From Nilaparvata lugens (Eukaryota > Arthropoda > Insecta > Hemiptera > Delphacidae), in assembly GCF_014356525.2 (NCBI RefSeq), contig NC_052518.1, forward strand, positions 34,060,017 through 34,124,016: a stretch of DNA of 64,000 bases. The letters are read 5' to 3'. Shown here piece by piece: positions 12,551 to 24,488 of this stretch (within the stretch, counting starts at the first letter, position 1; each line of letters opens with the position of its first letter). A program made the position numbers and the translations under genes. Under the pieces are notes generated by a model that did not search any database, was not told the origin of the DNA, and worked only from the letters and a program-made list of their open reading frames with translations.

Positions 12551-12740
12551 TCTCTCTATCTCCACTTGGACTCGATTTTCCACCACTGGATTCCATCTCT
12601 CTCTGTCTCCACTTGGACTCGATCTTCCACTACTGGATTCCTTCTCGCTCTACCTCCACTTGGACCCGATTCTTCCACTACTGGATACCTACTCGCTCTA
12701 TCTCCACTTGGACCAGATCTCCCACTACCAGTTCTTCCTC
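12551..12740 (+). repeat. 48-bp minisatellite, four copies
   Basis: Four imperfect tandem units share the core TCTCCACTTGGACTCGAT, then CCACTACTGGATTCC. Because 48 is a multiple of three, all frames stay open across it, which explains the overlapping small ORFs here. Confidence 0.85.
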
Positions 12741-12983
12741 AATCTTCATCTTATTCACCATTAGGATTATTCATCACCGAAACTCCACACATCTACATCT
12801 TATTGTGTTTAGTGAATTTCTGAACTAGTGCTTTAAATAGTGAAGGGTGCCAAACTGTCAAGGCATACTGAATGCACTCGAATCAAGAGACTTTTTCATT
12901 TAGGTTAAGTTTTATCAGTTTCATCCCCATTTCCCCCGTCATGTGTCGTTCTGAGGTCGGTTCACGATTGGTCTGCTGCTTCC

Positions 12984-15949
12984 ATGATGCCTCTTACTGA
13001 CACGTCAGCTTGCTCGCCCTCAAGTAGGTATGATTATTTCAATAATAGTAATAATGACGCAGGTATGTTTCTAGCAAATAAGCTCCACTCTTTCAAAAAA
13101 CTTTTCAAGGCTGCTCACCTTAACGTACAATCCCTCAGTTGCCACATTTATGAACTCAGAGCAATCTTCCGTATTCAGGACTTCAATATAATCGGAATTT
13201 CCGAATCATTTTTGAAGCCTAGTATTTCATCAAATTTTGTTGCATTGCCTGGATACAATCTTTTCCGGAATGATAGATTAAATAAAGCTTGTGGGGGTGT
13301 AGCAATTTATGTGAAAGATGGTATCAAAACAAAAGTTTTAATCACATCTAAACAAGAGTATTGTTCCAGACCAGAGTTTATGCTACTTGAATTATCCTTA
13401 TCTAGTAATGATAAATTACTCGTTGGTATCTGTTATCGCCCACCAAAAATAGGTCATTTCACAGATTTCGAAAATGCCTTGCTTTCTCTTATGCCTTGTT
13501 ATAACCGTATACTAGTTATGGGGGATATGAACACCAACTTGAACATGACGAATCGTAACTTTGACTACTTTCAACTGACTACAATTTTCCAATGCCTAAA
13601 CATGACTATTTTACCCCTCAATCCAACTCATCATACAAATGAATCAGACACACTCATTGACCTTCTCATTGTTAGTGATCCCAATGAGGTTGTTCAAGCA
13701 GGCCAAATCTCAGTCCCAGCTATTTCTAGACATGATTTGATCTACTGTGTACTTTCCCATAAGATACCCAAGCCAGAACAGAAAATTATCACTTATAGAG
13801 ACTTCAAAAACTTTGATGAAGCCGCCTTCCTGACTGATGTGGCTCAGACTCCATGGCATCAAATTGAAGCATTACCCTCAGTTGATGACATGGTCAAGAC
13901 TTTCGAAAATTGGACTTTGACTTTGTATGACAAACATGCACCTTATGTGATAAGGAGGATTAATAGAAAACGACGAGTACCGTGGAAGACTGAAGACATA
14001 CTTAAGATGATGGGACGTAGAGACAAAGCACATAGAAAATTTAAAAAGACATTTGACTTAGACAGTTTGATAGAGTACAGGAGCCTTAGAAATAGGGTTA
14101 AACAGGAATTACGGAACTCAAAGATTAGGTACTTGAATTTGTTTATGACAAACAATAGACAAGACTCTAAATCACTTTGGCAGGGAATAAAAGAATTCGG
14201 GCTTGGCAAACAGAAATCGAATCCACAAATTGACTTACCATTGAATAATATAAATGACCATTTCGTTTCACACTCTAACCAACGCGACAAAGTTGTCATT
14301 GCTAATCATATAGATGATCTTGAAGAGCAGGTTACAAACTTAGATTTACCAATCACTGATCAATTTCATTTCCATCCAATCTCAGAAGAAGACACTTCCA
14401 GAGAAATTCAACGTATTCATAGTAATGCTACGAGTGTAGACAAAATTCCTATTAAATTTATCAAGAAGATGTTATTTGCTGTTTTACCAACCATTACATA
14501 CATTTTCAACAAGTCACTTGAAGAAGGCATTTTCCCTGAAAACTGGAAGTTTGCTCTGGTTCGCCCTCTAAATAAAGTTCCATCACCCAATAAAGTTGAG
14601 GATTTTAGACCAATCAGTATTTTACCTGCATTGTCCAAAGTGCTAGAAAGACTCATTCATGCTCAAGTTGTAAAATTTCTAGACAACAATAGTAAGCTTC
14701 ATAACTTTCAATCAGGCTTTAGAAAATTCCATTCAACTGAGACAGCTCTGCTTCGTGTCACTGATGATATAAGGTTAGCTATGGACCAAAGAAAATGCAC
14801 CATCCTCACCCTATTTGATTTTTCTAAAGCATTCGATACTGTTGATCATACAGTCCTTCTGAATAAGTTGGCTATTCTTGGTTTCAGTCGCAACTCGTTA
14901 GTTTGGTTTAAATCCTATCTATTAGGTAGGAAACAATGTGTATCTGTCGGTGAAAGTCAACTTGGAAAAATGTTATGCATTGAGTACCACAAGGTTCAAT
15001 TTTAGGCCCTCTCCTCTTCACTTTGTATGCTAATGACCTTTCTTCCATTATCAAATTCTCCAGTTTCCATACTTATGCAGACGACCTTCAAATCTATTTA
15101 AGCTGTCCCATAACAAAAATTAATGAAACAGTTGGAATAATGAATCAGGATATCAATTCGATAGTGGAATGGACAAAGAAAAATGGCCTTAAGCTTAATC
15201 CCATTAAAACACAACCCATTATAATTGGATATTCTCGTCTTATAAACAATATTGACCTTGAATCGATTCACAAAATTAGTGTAGACGGTAATGACATTCC
15301 TTACTGTAGCTCAGTTAAAAATTTAGGCATTATTATGAATAATACTCTTGACTGGTCAGAACAAGTGAACAAAACTTGTAAAAAGGTATTCTCAGCCATG
15401 CATGCATTGAAGAAAATGCACGATATCCTCCCTAGAAACATTAAATTATTATTGGTTCAATCTCTCATCTTCCCACATTTAATGTATTGTAATTCTGTTC
15501 TTAACGATATGCAAGTCACTCTGAATGATAAACTACAGCATTGCCAAAATTATTGTCTACGTTTCGTCTACTCTCTCCAACGCCATGATCATATCACCCC
15601 AGCCCACATTGCTAGTTCAACATTGAAGCTTCCCGATCAGAGGCTTTTTCGAATAGTCAAGCTTGTTAGAGATATCTTGAAATACGGTAATCCGAACTAT
15701 TTTAAAGATGATTTCAAATTTGTCTCTGAAGGTAGGAGGATAGATGCTTCACATACTAGAACCGGAGAAAGTACTTTAAGGATACCCAATCATCGAACTA
15801 CTATTTTCACAAAATCCTTCTTAGTCAGTGCCTGTCGTGCATGGAATGCACTTCCTGTTTCTATCAGGTCCATCGAGAGCCGAGCGAGCTTCATCCTGAC
15901 TTTAAAAAAACATCTTTTGGAAGAAATGACTGAAACTGTCCGGCCCTAG
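12984..15949 (+). pseudogene. LINE ORF2: endonuclease and reverse transcriptase, frameshifted
   Basis: The ATG at 12984 opens a 673-aa frame. The endonuclease shows HLNVQSL, ISESFL, GGVAIYVKD, CYRPP, VMGDMNTNL and SRHDLI. The RT shows RPISILPALSKVLERL, FRKFHSTETALL and FDFSKAFDTVDH. A one-base shift near 14980, just before the VPQGSILGP motif, breaks the frame. The rest ([14 protein letters not shown], then a C-terminal region with [12 protein letters not shown]) continues in another frame to 15949. Apart from the shift the reading frame is well kept. It would drive target-primed reverse transcription. Confidence 0.88.
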
Positions 15950-16584
15950 AACGATCACATGACAACCATCCCCCACCCATCCCACAAATACAAACCTTTA
16001 AACCTGTTATAGAAAAAATTGTATATATATATATTATATAAGCTCATGTTATTTCACTTATCCACTGCATACTGCTGTATATTACTGAAAGTTGATTACC
16101 CTGATCTACTTTCAGCCTACTTCATTTTATTAATCAATTATTTGATCTTATCTACCTATATAATTATTTTACTTTATAAATTTTCTGTTTTTTTTCTCTT
16201 AAATATTCATATTGATTAAAACTTTTACAATATTTCCATTAATAAATAAATCCTTAGTTCAAATAATGAAATTAATGTTCTGGTAGAGAGTTAGTGGGGA
16301 GGATATTTTTAATATTCTTTCCGAAGAATGGACATTGATATGTCCAAAGCTCCGCCAATTTATGTAGATGCATAACAATATAATTATTATCTATAGTTAT
16401 TATATTAAAAATTGCGTTTTCATATCATATACAGTTCAATAATTATTTTCTTAGTCTATATCATGTAAATTCATCTATAATTTTGCTGTATTGTAAGCTA
16501 TTGTATATAAGTGTATAAGACAGTATATATTGTAATCTACATAAATAAAGTACTTAATCAATCAATCAATCAATCAATCAATCG
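15950..16584 (+). other. LINE 3' UTR and (AATC)n tail
   Basis: A 600-bp AT-rich UTR ends in seven AATC units at about 16556-16583. A polyadenylation-like AATAAA lies at about 16542. The tail marks the LINE 3' end; the next bases encode BEL pol again. Confidence 0.8.
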
Positions 16585-18195
16585 TTGGATAGTTTTGTGG
16601 AACGTTTTTGGGAGTTGGAATCGTGCCCTGCACCAAGCTGTCAACTGAAACCGGAAGAGTTGGAGTGCAAGGTAAATTTTTGGAACTCTGTTCATCGTGT
16701 GAATTCTGGTCGTTTTGTTGTTGCCTTGTCATTTGCGGAACCGCCCAGCAGCTTGGGAGATTTGTATGCTGTCGCCGAACGCAGACTGCTGACTTTGGAG
16801 AGATGACTAGTGCATGACAGCAATACTCGTATTTCATATCATGAAATATTGATTGATTACCTACGTCAGGGTCACATGTCGTTTGTAGCAGATCAGACAG
16901 ACCGAGGTGGTTACTACATACCGCATCACGCCATCTCGAAAGCAAGCAGCACTACCACGCCCATCCAAATTGTATTTGATGCTGATTCCAAAACATCATT
17001 GGGTTTGTCATTGAACCAGGTTCTTCATGCTGGTCCCAAATTGCAGACTGACATTTTTGTTTTGTTAGTTAATTTTTGTTTGTTCCCAATCGCACTAACT
17101 GCCGACATTGAACAAATGTATTGACAGATATTAGTGGAGGATTCCTGCGGTCGTTATCAGCGTGTATTGTGGAGATTTTCGCCGGAGGATCCGTTCGAAA
17201 TTTATCAGCTCAATTGTGTTGTTTTTGGTGTTTCAAGCTCTCCATATTTGGCGCTTCGCACTGTCCACCAGCGTGTAGAGGAGGATGGAAATCGTTTTCC
17301 AGCAGCCAAGGCGAGAATACCAAGAGACATGTTCATGGACGACTTAGTCACATCTGTCGCCACAGAGTCAGAGGCCACGGAGCTGTATCGTCAGTCCAAG
17401 CAGCTGTTTGAGGGAGGAGGTTTCTTGCTCACAAAGTGGACTTTAAATTCACCATCAATGTTGGAGAAATTCTCGGAGGAAGAGAAATCGTTTTCGTACC
17501 AGGATTTCGAAGCAGACAACTCCTTGGCTATCTTGGGATTGAATTGGCAACCTAGTACTGATCTGTTCCAGTTTTCCGTCAAGTATGGTGAGGTCGTTGC
17601 TACTAAGCGTTCTATTCTGTCGGTGATGGCTCGTATCTATGATCCACTTGGTCTCTTGTCACCGTTTACATTATTTCTAAAATGTCTTGTCCAGAAACTG
17701 TGGAAATTAGGAGTGGATTGGGACGAGAAGCCGCCTGAGTCTATCTGCACTCTTTGGGAGAATTGTCAAAAAGAGTTGCCTCTATTGTTGAAATTTGCTG
17801 TTCCACGTCACATTGGTTTGTTTCAGGATTCTCACATCAGTTTGATTGGTTTTTATGACGCATCATTGTCTGGTTATGGTGCAGTTATCTATGTGAAGTC
17901 GCACAAGGAGAGCGAGGAGCCAAGAGTTGTATTATTGTGTTCCAAGTCCAAGGTAGCACCATCTAAAGTTGTTTCAATACCTCGTTTGGAGTTGTGTGCG
18001 GCACTCTTGTTGGCAGGACTCATGAATTCAGTAGTCACTATTATCAGTGAATGTTGTCATGTGTCTCGTATTGTCGCACTCTCTGACTCGACAGTCTCCT
18101 TGTGTTGGATTAATGCTCCATCCGCGAAATGGCAAACTTTTGTTGGTAATCGCGTTGCAAAAATACAGGATATTCTTGTATACAGGAGTGGATGC
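16585..18195 (+). pseudogene. pol: BEL/Pao pol: reverse transcriptase and RNase H, broken
   Basis: Coding resumes with LDSFVERFWELE. A stop near 16804 and a further break near 17124 interrupt the RT. The main open part (17134-18261) holds WRFSPEDPFEIYQLNCVVFG, the active-site-like FMDDLV, YDPLGLLSPFTLFLK and the RNase H stretch FYDASLSGYGAVIY ... PRLELCAALLLA. The family signature identifies BEL/Pao. A frameshift near 18195 moves the remaining RNase H and integrase to another frame. The conserved downstream part of the central RT palm is damaged. Confidence 0.88.
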
Positions 18196-19877
18196 ATGTT
18201 GCCGGAATTGAAAATCCCGCTGACTGTTTGTCTAGAGGTTTATCACCAGTTGAGCTTGTGAACTTTCCGTTGTGGCTCTCAGGTCCATCATGGATATCAG
18301 AGGATGAATGCGATTGGCCCATCCAAACTCAAATGGAAGAGATCGTGGATCCACCAGAGGCAAAAAAACCGTCAGTGTTGACAGTCACAAAATCTCCTGA
18401 TTGTAACAGTAATGCAGTATATTCATTGATTGGTCGTTGTTTGGATTATGGTCGTCTTTTGAGAATTGTAATTCTTGTTCTCAAATTCTTACAAATCTTA
18501 CCCCAATCAGAGGAATCAGATTTCGATGTTGCTGAGAGGTATCTATGTAAAGTGGTGCAGAAGATACATTTTTCATCTGAATTTGTGCAATTGGAGAAGG
18601 GAGAAGATTGTTCTATGCGCCTTCGTCGCCTGTCTCCATTCATTGATAAAGGTGTGATTCGCGTCGGCGGTCATTTTTCTCATGCTGGACTGGAATTTGA
18701 GACTTGTCATCAGATGATTTTACCAAAATCCGACGCTTTCGTATCGATGTTGATTGATTATCATCACAAGAAGAATTGTCATGCTGGACCTTCGTTATTG
18801 TTGTCCTTGATCAGACAGAAATTCTGGATACTGTCTGCTCGCTCTATTATTCGTATTTGTGTGTTAAAGTGTAATCGTTGTTTCCGTGTTCGACCTACTA
18901 ATAATGCAATCATTCCAAAAATGGGTGACCTGCCTGCTTGTCGAGTGTCAAAATGCAAACCATTTGAAAATTGTGGTGTGGATTACGCTTGTCCTTTGCA
19001 TATTACTATGACGAGACGTCGTAATCCTTGTATTTTGAAAGCCTACATTTGTCTGTTTGTATGTATGGCAACAAAGGCGGTACATATTGAGTTGGTATCG
19101 GATCTATCAACTCCCATGTTTTTAGCCGCGTTTCGTCATTTTTTGTCCCATCGTGGACCCTGTCGTGTGATGTATTCCGATTGAGGTACTAATTTTGTAG
19201 GTGCCAAGGAACAGTTGCAAAAAATATCTCAACTTTTGAACTCGTCCGAGTTTCAAACCACATTGACTAGTCAACTCGCCGAACACAAAATTGAATGGAA
19301 ATTCATTCCCCCTGGTTCACCGCATTTTGGAGGTCTGTGGGAGGCCAATGTCAAATCTGTAAAGTTGCATCTGTTCCGAGTAATTGGTGATCAACTTCTC
19401 ACCTATGAGGAACTGAACATGGTATTGGTGCAGATTGAAGGTGTCCTGAATTCCCGCCCACTGTATGTACTGAGTGAGGATCCATGTGAACCGCTGCCTT
19501 TAACCCCAGCGCACTTTTTGACACTCACACCGTTGAAATCATTTCCCATGCGGGACGTGGATAGTGTCCCTGTGAATCGTCTCACCAGGTATGAATTGAT
19601 TGGTCAACTTATTTAATCGTTCTGGAACTGATGGAGAAGAGAGTACCTGCACGAACTCCAAAGTCGTAAAAAATGGTTGAAATCACCCACTTCTATCAGT
19701 GTGGGAACGGTTGTGGTAGTGGACCAACCAAACACACCTCCATTGCAGTGGCCACTGGGTTTCATCAAACAGGTGTTTCCGGGAAGTGACGGCGAGGTTC
19801 GAGTGGCGAGTGTTCGCCTAAAAACTGGTATTTATGAAAGACCAGTTACAAAACTGTATCCACTCCCAACTCAATAG
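18192..19877 (+). pseudogene. BEL/Pao integrase, broken
   Basis: After the RNase H end (GIENPADCLSRGL) come the HHCC zinc-binding region (DYHHKKNCHAG ... CVLKCNRCFR) and the DDE core. The first Asp is in NCGVDYA, the second in MYSD, and the Glu in FGGLWEANVK. An in-frame TGA directly follows the second Asp (19182-19184). Two more breaks lie near 19616 and before 19677. The last piece ends with KTGIYERPVTKLYPLP, typical of the BEL C-terminus. It would insert the cDNA, leaving the 5-bp duplication seen at the element ends. Confidence 0.88.
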
Positions 19878-20027
19878 TTGTTGTGCTTGTTGCATTTTTT
19901 CTTTGTGTTGTTTTTTTTTGGTGTTGGTGTTTTTTGTTCTTCTTTGGCATGTCTGGATTTTTTTCCTTTCCTTGGTTTTTTCAGTTTTGTAACTCTGCTG
20001 AAAAATAGTTTTTCAGAGGCAGGGGTA
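19878..20027 (+). other. BEL/Pao 3' UTR with polypurine tract
   Basis: A T/G-rich stretch ends in AGAGGCAGGGGTA immediately before the LTR TGG. This is the expected place for the plus-strand primer. Confidence 0.7.
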
Positions 20028-20691
20028 TGGTTTGGCCAGAGCATTTTTGAATTGTAGCGCCAAATCCCAGACTACAGTTCTGCCCGTAGCAGGCTTGTTT
20101 GCGCTAGTGTCGATCGTCCAGCTATTTTTGGTTTGTCGAGAAAAAAGCCCGAGTCATTCTTGCTTTTCGTTCATTTCGTCATTCACTTGTTCTTGTCGCC
20201 CCATTTTTGTGCAAGAGCAAATTTGTATTTTGTCATGTAATTTCCATCGGAAATTTCTAGTAATTGATTGTTTAAATGTTGTGTGTGTGTGAATTATAAA
20301 TATAACAGCTTAAATAGTGTTGAATTGAATTAATTTGAATCGGATTTGAACTTATAAAGAATCAGTTTGAGCTTTGTTCAAACATAGTACAGAGCCAGCC
20401 TGCAAGTTGAACGTGAAAAGGCTGCCCGGAAGCAAACCTTTCTTTTCCCAGATTTCTTTCCACACCTGAATCTGACCAAAACACCTAATAAGGCTTCAAA
20501 GGGCAAGTAGACAAAATTGGATTAAATCTGGTGAGTTTTTGCTCTTTTTTATTGTTCATTAATGCAGAGTTTAGCTGTACCAATAACCTGGCTCAAATTG
20601 AAGATTAAATTTTGCTCCTTGTTAGTATTTGATAATTTGAATAGTAAATTACAGTCCTCTAGTAGCTCTAGCCTGAGCTTTGTTCAGAACA
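20028..20691 (+). repeat. 3' LTR of BEL/Pao element
   Basis: This 664-bp LTR is uninterrupted, begins TG and ends CA. It shows the original form of the split 5' LTR: the two parts of the 5' copy join around GAGTTTAGCTGTACC. TGTAT follows directly as the right target duplication. A diverged relative is at 39268-39656. Confidence 0.92.
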
Positions 20692-20862
20692 TGTATTGTG
20701 GATGAATTGGACATTTTGCTCACTTTTAACATTTAATCTCTGATACGAGCTATACAGTAGTTATTTACTAACATCATTTATTGCATGAAACAACAGATCC
20801 CACATGTTTGCTTAGTCTATGGTGAAACTCACCATTCAAATGTGTTTCCTCAGAATTTTAAA

Positions 20863-22455
20863 AAACTAGAAATGTTCAAATTTGGTAAACTGGCTTATCT
20901 GGTGGGTAGTAATTTCGTATTAGAAGTGAAAGGGTTTAAAATAAAGTCAAACATAGACCTATGCCCAAAATCTGCATTTTTATGCTTTTTCGGGAACATA
21001 TAGACAGAAAACGTTCAAATTTGGCATAGAGGTATAGCTAGGGTCTAGAAATTTTGTGATGAGAGGATTTCAATATCTTGTTAAAGACGCATCCAGAATC
21101 AGCGTTTGCTCTGCTGATCATACATTCAGTTGTCTTGGATGATCCAGCTGGGGATCCAGAGGACCCCCCCTGATGTCTAGTCTCTTATATATATTCTTTA
21201 AACTTTAGATATGACATTCGAAGTCAATTCTTGTGACTCAACTTCAATAATAATAAAAACCATAATCATATATCAAGAAATTGGTTGCAACTATCTTCAC
21301 TGAGATCCTCTCAGCTCGCTGAGATCCAACTTCTTCACCCTTGCAGGCAAGGGTGGAGCAGTTGAATCCGCGATCTCTGGAGGCAGACCCTGGGGATGTC
21401 AAACAGCTCTCAATGTCTAGTGTTGTTGTGATGTATGTACATCAGTCAGTATATGAGTTAACAAATATTGTTGATTCTTCTGGATGTACAAGGTTGGGCA
21501 ATGAAGCATGGTACATGGAACATGGTACCATACTTATCTTGGATGTTTCCATTTGGATATATTAATATTGAGAAGAAAAAAGGTTTTAAAAATTTAGAGT
21601 AAGGGAAATAACATAGGTATAAAATAGCATCCATTTTTGTCCATACACTCATTTAGATGTTTTAAGAAGATAAATACTCCTCTGAAGCATTCACTTGCTA
21701 TTGATCGAATCTCCTGTGTTATTGTCTCATTCAGGGCTTCAAGTGTAGGTACATTAGAGCTTAAGGGTGGTTAGTTGATGTGACTTATACACTAGCTTTT
21801 TGGGCTGTCCCATGAAGAATAGTCAGAAGGGTACAGGTCTGGTGAATGAAGAGGACACTCCACATCACCACAATGAAATGAGGAAGCTTCCAGGAAAGTT
21901 CATTGTTCAATTTCATAGCTCTCTTAATATATGGCATGTTTAAACCATACAGTATTGAGGTTGATATGTCATCTTTTCAATTGTGGCAAAAATCATGCAG
22001 CATTGCTAAATGATCTGAATTGATAGTGACGTTTTCTCAAAAAAGTAGGGGTCAATAATGATGTTTCAACTAATGCAACAATAGCCCCCCTGTGGGCTGG
22101 AGAAGCTTTGAGTCTAACATTGGACTCAAGAATCTGTTGAAACCAGAATACACTCACAGTATACCTGCTTGTTGTAGGAGGCAACTAAAAGGGGCCCCTT
22201 TCCACAACCCTTCTTCTCCTTCTTAGTATGCTTTGGAACTTTTCATTTCTGGAATAGCACTTTTTCCATTGACTTAGCTGTGTGCCATTCTTTCTTCCCT
22301 TTTCCATCTGTAAACTTTTAGGCCAAGGTATGATGCAGACGTTGAGGGGTGGATGGCACCATACCTTCTTTATATGGTGTCTCTAACGATGCCTGCAGGA
22401 TACCAGGCGCCCTAGTAGTATATTCTTGCAGATTCTGTGCTCCAATCACAGAGCA
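20863..22455 (+). repeat. Unknown interspersed repeat, copy C
   Basis: This has the same start as copy A (AAAAAACTAGAAATG) and is collinear with it, but stops at CAATCACAGAGCA, about 170 bp short of the A/B 3' end. It differs by scattered substitutions and an internal replacement near 21510 (GGTACATGGAACATGG). The short ORFs seen here are the same as those in A and B and are not supported as genes. Confidence 0.8.
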
Positions 22456-22899
22456 GTATTTAAATTAGAGGGCGGAGCCTAAGCCCCCAAGGGGGCTCCA
22501 AACCCCGCCCAAATCCTCACGTGCTTCGGGCAGGAGAACTCCATTTTATAACCCCTTGCCTGGACCGGTTCTCCCACCAATATGAAAACCGCCATTTTAG
22601 TTCAAGTATTTATTTGAAAAAAAAAACAAATTTATGGGCGTACCAATTGTAGAATCCCTCTCCAATCAATCCCCCACGCTTCACACGAGAAGACTCATAA
22701 CCCCCTTGCCTGAACCTCCTACTAGAATGAAGACCTCCATTTTTGTTCAAGTACTTATTTTAAAAAAATATGTAGACATATCACTTGCAAGATCCTTCTT
22801 CCAAACAAGCCCCCCTGCCACCCCCTTATGACATCGCCGCCCGCCGCCCTGTTACTTTTAGCAAGTAGAATATCTTATAGCTTTGAAGCTTGATGTTTA
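22456..22899. repeat. GC-richer stretch with a 140-bp imperfect tandem repeat
   Basis: A C-rich block next to the viral cluster. Two imperfect units share CATAACCCCCTTGCCTG, then CCATTTTxGTTCAAGTA and AATCCCTCTCCAATC-like text (about 22548-22665 and 22696-22810). It could be a terminal or regulatory region of the viral element, but I find no matching inverted copy in the window. No gene is seen. Confidence 0.4.
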
Positions 22900-23259
22900 T
22901 TACTTTTTCATACACTTATGCTCGGCTAGATCAAATAATGCTTCCCAGAGCTCATTAACATCAGTTATTGTCATAACTAGACATTCACAGCTACAGCCAT
23001 AATGAAAATGACCATAGACATCAATCACAATATCTAGTAAATCATATATTTCAGATAATATAGAGAATCTTGAATTGTTTGTATTTACATTGTTTGAATT
23101 TTGATTGATATGCTTAACCTCCTTACTGTCAGTGTCATTATCTAAACAGTACTTTGAATATCTTACACTATTTATCAGTTCATTAAATTCATCAAATATT
23201 ATACCCATTAGAAGCCGTGATAGTTTTTTGAACTTTGAATAACTAAAGCATTGACTCAT
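22900..23259 (-). CDS. Unknown protein at the end of the viral cluster
   Basis: A 119-aa frame starts ATG (MSQCFSYSKF). It contains RLLMGIIFDEFNELI, a long Asn-rich linker, then YDLLDIVIDVYGHFHYGCSCECLVM. I do not recognise it. It is on the same strand as the rest of the cluster and intact, and it is followed on its 3' side by the GC-richer block. Confidence 0.4.
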   Translation of the reverse strand: MSQCFSYSKFKKLSRLLMGIIFDEFNELINSVRYSKYCLDNDTDSKEVKHINQNSNNVNTNNSRFSILSEIYDLLDIVIDVYGHFHYGCSCECLVMTITDVNELWEALFDLAEHKCMKK

Positions 23260-23317
23260 AATTTATAGGTTATGTACTTACTAACACCTTTTATAGTTAA
23301 CTCTGGCTGAACTCAGC

Positions 23318-24028
23318 AAAGACTGAGTAAAATACAGCCTACTTTCTTCTATATATGCTTTTCTTTCCATCTGACTGTAGGATGAAAATGAATATGAATA
23401 TAATTTGATAGTATATAATTAATTTGAATATTCACTTTATCCATGCAGTAAAAAGTGCAGGCATTGAAGTTTTAAAGTGCTTCATCTCCATCTCTAGCTA
23501 AATATTGATAGATTATATATAGTAGACTAAATATTTACTAAATATCTAGACTAATATAGAAATATCAATTGTTAACATTTAACTATGAGACAGACCTACA
23601 TCACTGAGTTAGATCAGAAATTGTGCAGCAGCAGCAGCAGCAGCTCTACCTATTATTAATTCTTAGTTGCTTCTTTTACTACATACAATCGTTTTATTAT
23701 CATTGATGTAGTTGTTAGATCAGTTATTTTTTTTGAGTAAAGACTGAGTAAAATACAGCTTACTTTCTTTTATATATGCTTTCCTTTCCACCTGACTGTA
23801 GGATGAAAATGAATATGAATATGATTCGATAGTATATAATTAAATTTGAATATTCACTTTATCTATGCAGTAAAAAGCGCAGAAGTTGAAGTTTTAAAGT
23901 GATTCATCTCCATCTCTAGCTAAATATTAATAGATTACCTATAGTAGACTAAATATTTACTAAATATCTAGACTAATATAGAAATATCAATTGTTAACAT
24001 TCAACTATGAGACAGACCTACATCACTG
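23318..24028. repeat. 290-bp direct duplication with 132-bp spacer
   Basis: Bases 23318-23606 recur at 23739-24028 with about ten differences (both begin AAAGACTGAGTAAAATACAG and end CTACATCACTG). The spacer contains a (CAG)n run at about 23626-23643. It lies between two small minus-strand genes and holds no ORF. It could be a duplicated promoter or terminator region of the viral element. Confidence 0.85.
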
Positions 24029-24084
24029 TTCATTAATTCCAAGTAAATTAAAACAATCCAGTTTAAGTTAGTTTCAAGTTCTCA

Positions 24085-24438
24085 CTATTGCATTTTCAAG
24101 TGAATTAAAGATGGTTTATCCTCTCTATGTTGACATCTCATTACATACTTTCTACTGTTAAAATCATCCAAAGTTGCTGCATTCAATGTTGATAAATACT
24201 TCTCAGATAGATAAACATCATGAAACAAATATGCACTGCTCTTCTTATCAATTTCATATAGTCTCATTACAATCCTAACTCCACACTTTGTTCGTGCTAA
24301 TCTTGCTTTTTGTATCAGATATTTTGAATCAGGTTTCAAATCATATATTTGAACAATTGCAATATCTTTGTATGATGTTTGGTTGAACTTTGCCAAATCA
24401 AAAGATAGAGTGTCTTGCATGATTGAAAACACGTTCAC
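24085..24438 (-). CDS. Small conserved-type protein, possible OB-fold nucleic-acid binder
   Basis: A 117-aa frame. The likely start is MNVFSIMQD or the internal MQD. It contains DLKPDSKYLIQKARLARTK, GVRIVMRLYE and VYLSEKYLSTL. The alternating strands and the basic turn resemble short proteins in arthropod virus-like elements that I would compare with OB-fold single-strand DNA binders; this is tentative. The frame is intact. Confidence 0.4.
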   Translation of the reverse strand: MNVFSIMQDTLSFDLAKFNQTSYKDIAIVQIYDLKPDSKYLIQKARLARTKCGVRIVMRLYEIDKKSSAYLFHDVYLSEKYLSTLNAATLDDFNSRKYVMRCQHREDKPSLIHLKMQ

Positions 24439-24488
24439 ACACGCACGATGTTGAATGAAGAATGAATATCAATTTCAAGTTACTGACT

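Larger units (their letters stand above)
10918..12983 (+). other. LINE inter-ORF spacer, no gene
   Basis: This is AT-rich DNA with a long TTC microsatellite and a 48-bp minisatellite (listed separately). No protein motif is seen. Long open frames here (poly-Glu or poly-Ser) come from the trinucleotide repeat. Confidence 0.6.
10495..16584 (+). mobile_element. CR1/Jockey-superfamily LINE inserted in BEL/Pao pol
   Basis: From left to right this holds a C-terminal piece of LINE ORF1, a long spacer with simple repeats, ORF2 (endonuclease plus RT), a 3' UTR, and an (AATC)n tail at about 16556-16583. BEL coding resumes right after the tail. I do not see a clear target duplication. The 5' part of ORF1 is missing. 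The spacer of about 2 kb is long for this class, so the ORF1 piece and ORF2 could come from two insertions. The exact clade is not certain; the tetranucleotide tail argues against a poly(A)-ending Jockey. Confidence 0.8.
770..20691 (+). mobile_element. Complete BEL/Pao LTR retrotransposon with nested insertions
   Basis: The outer ends are two copies of an LTR that begins TGGTTTGGCC and ends TTCAGAACA. TGTAT lies immediately outside both ends (765-769 and 20692-20696), a 5-bp target duplication expected of this superfamily. Between them, in order, are gag, zinc knuckles, an aspartic protease, RT, RNase H and integrase. The RT region carries the YDPLGLLSP segment I associate with BEL/Pao. Two foreign blocks split it: 1316-7967 inside the 5' LTR, and 10495-16584 between protease and RT. 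Without them the element would be about 7.2 kb, a normal size. Coding parts carry several stops and frameshifts, so this copy is dead. Confidence 0.93.
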
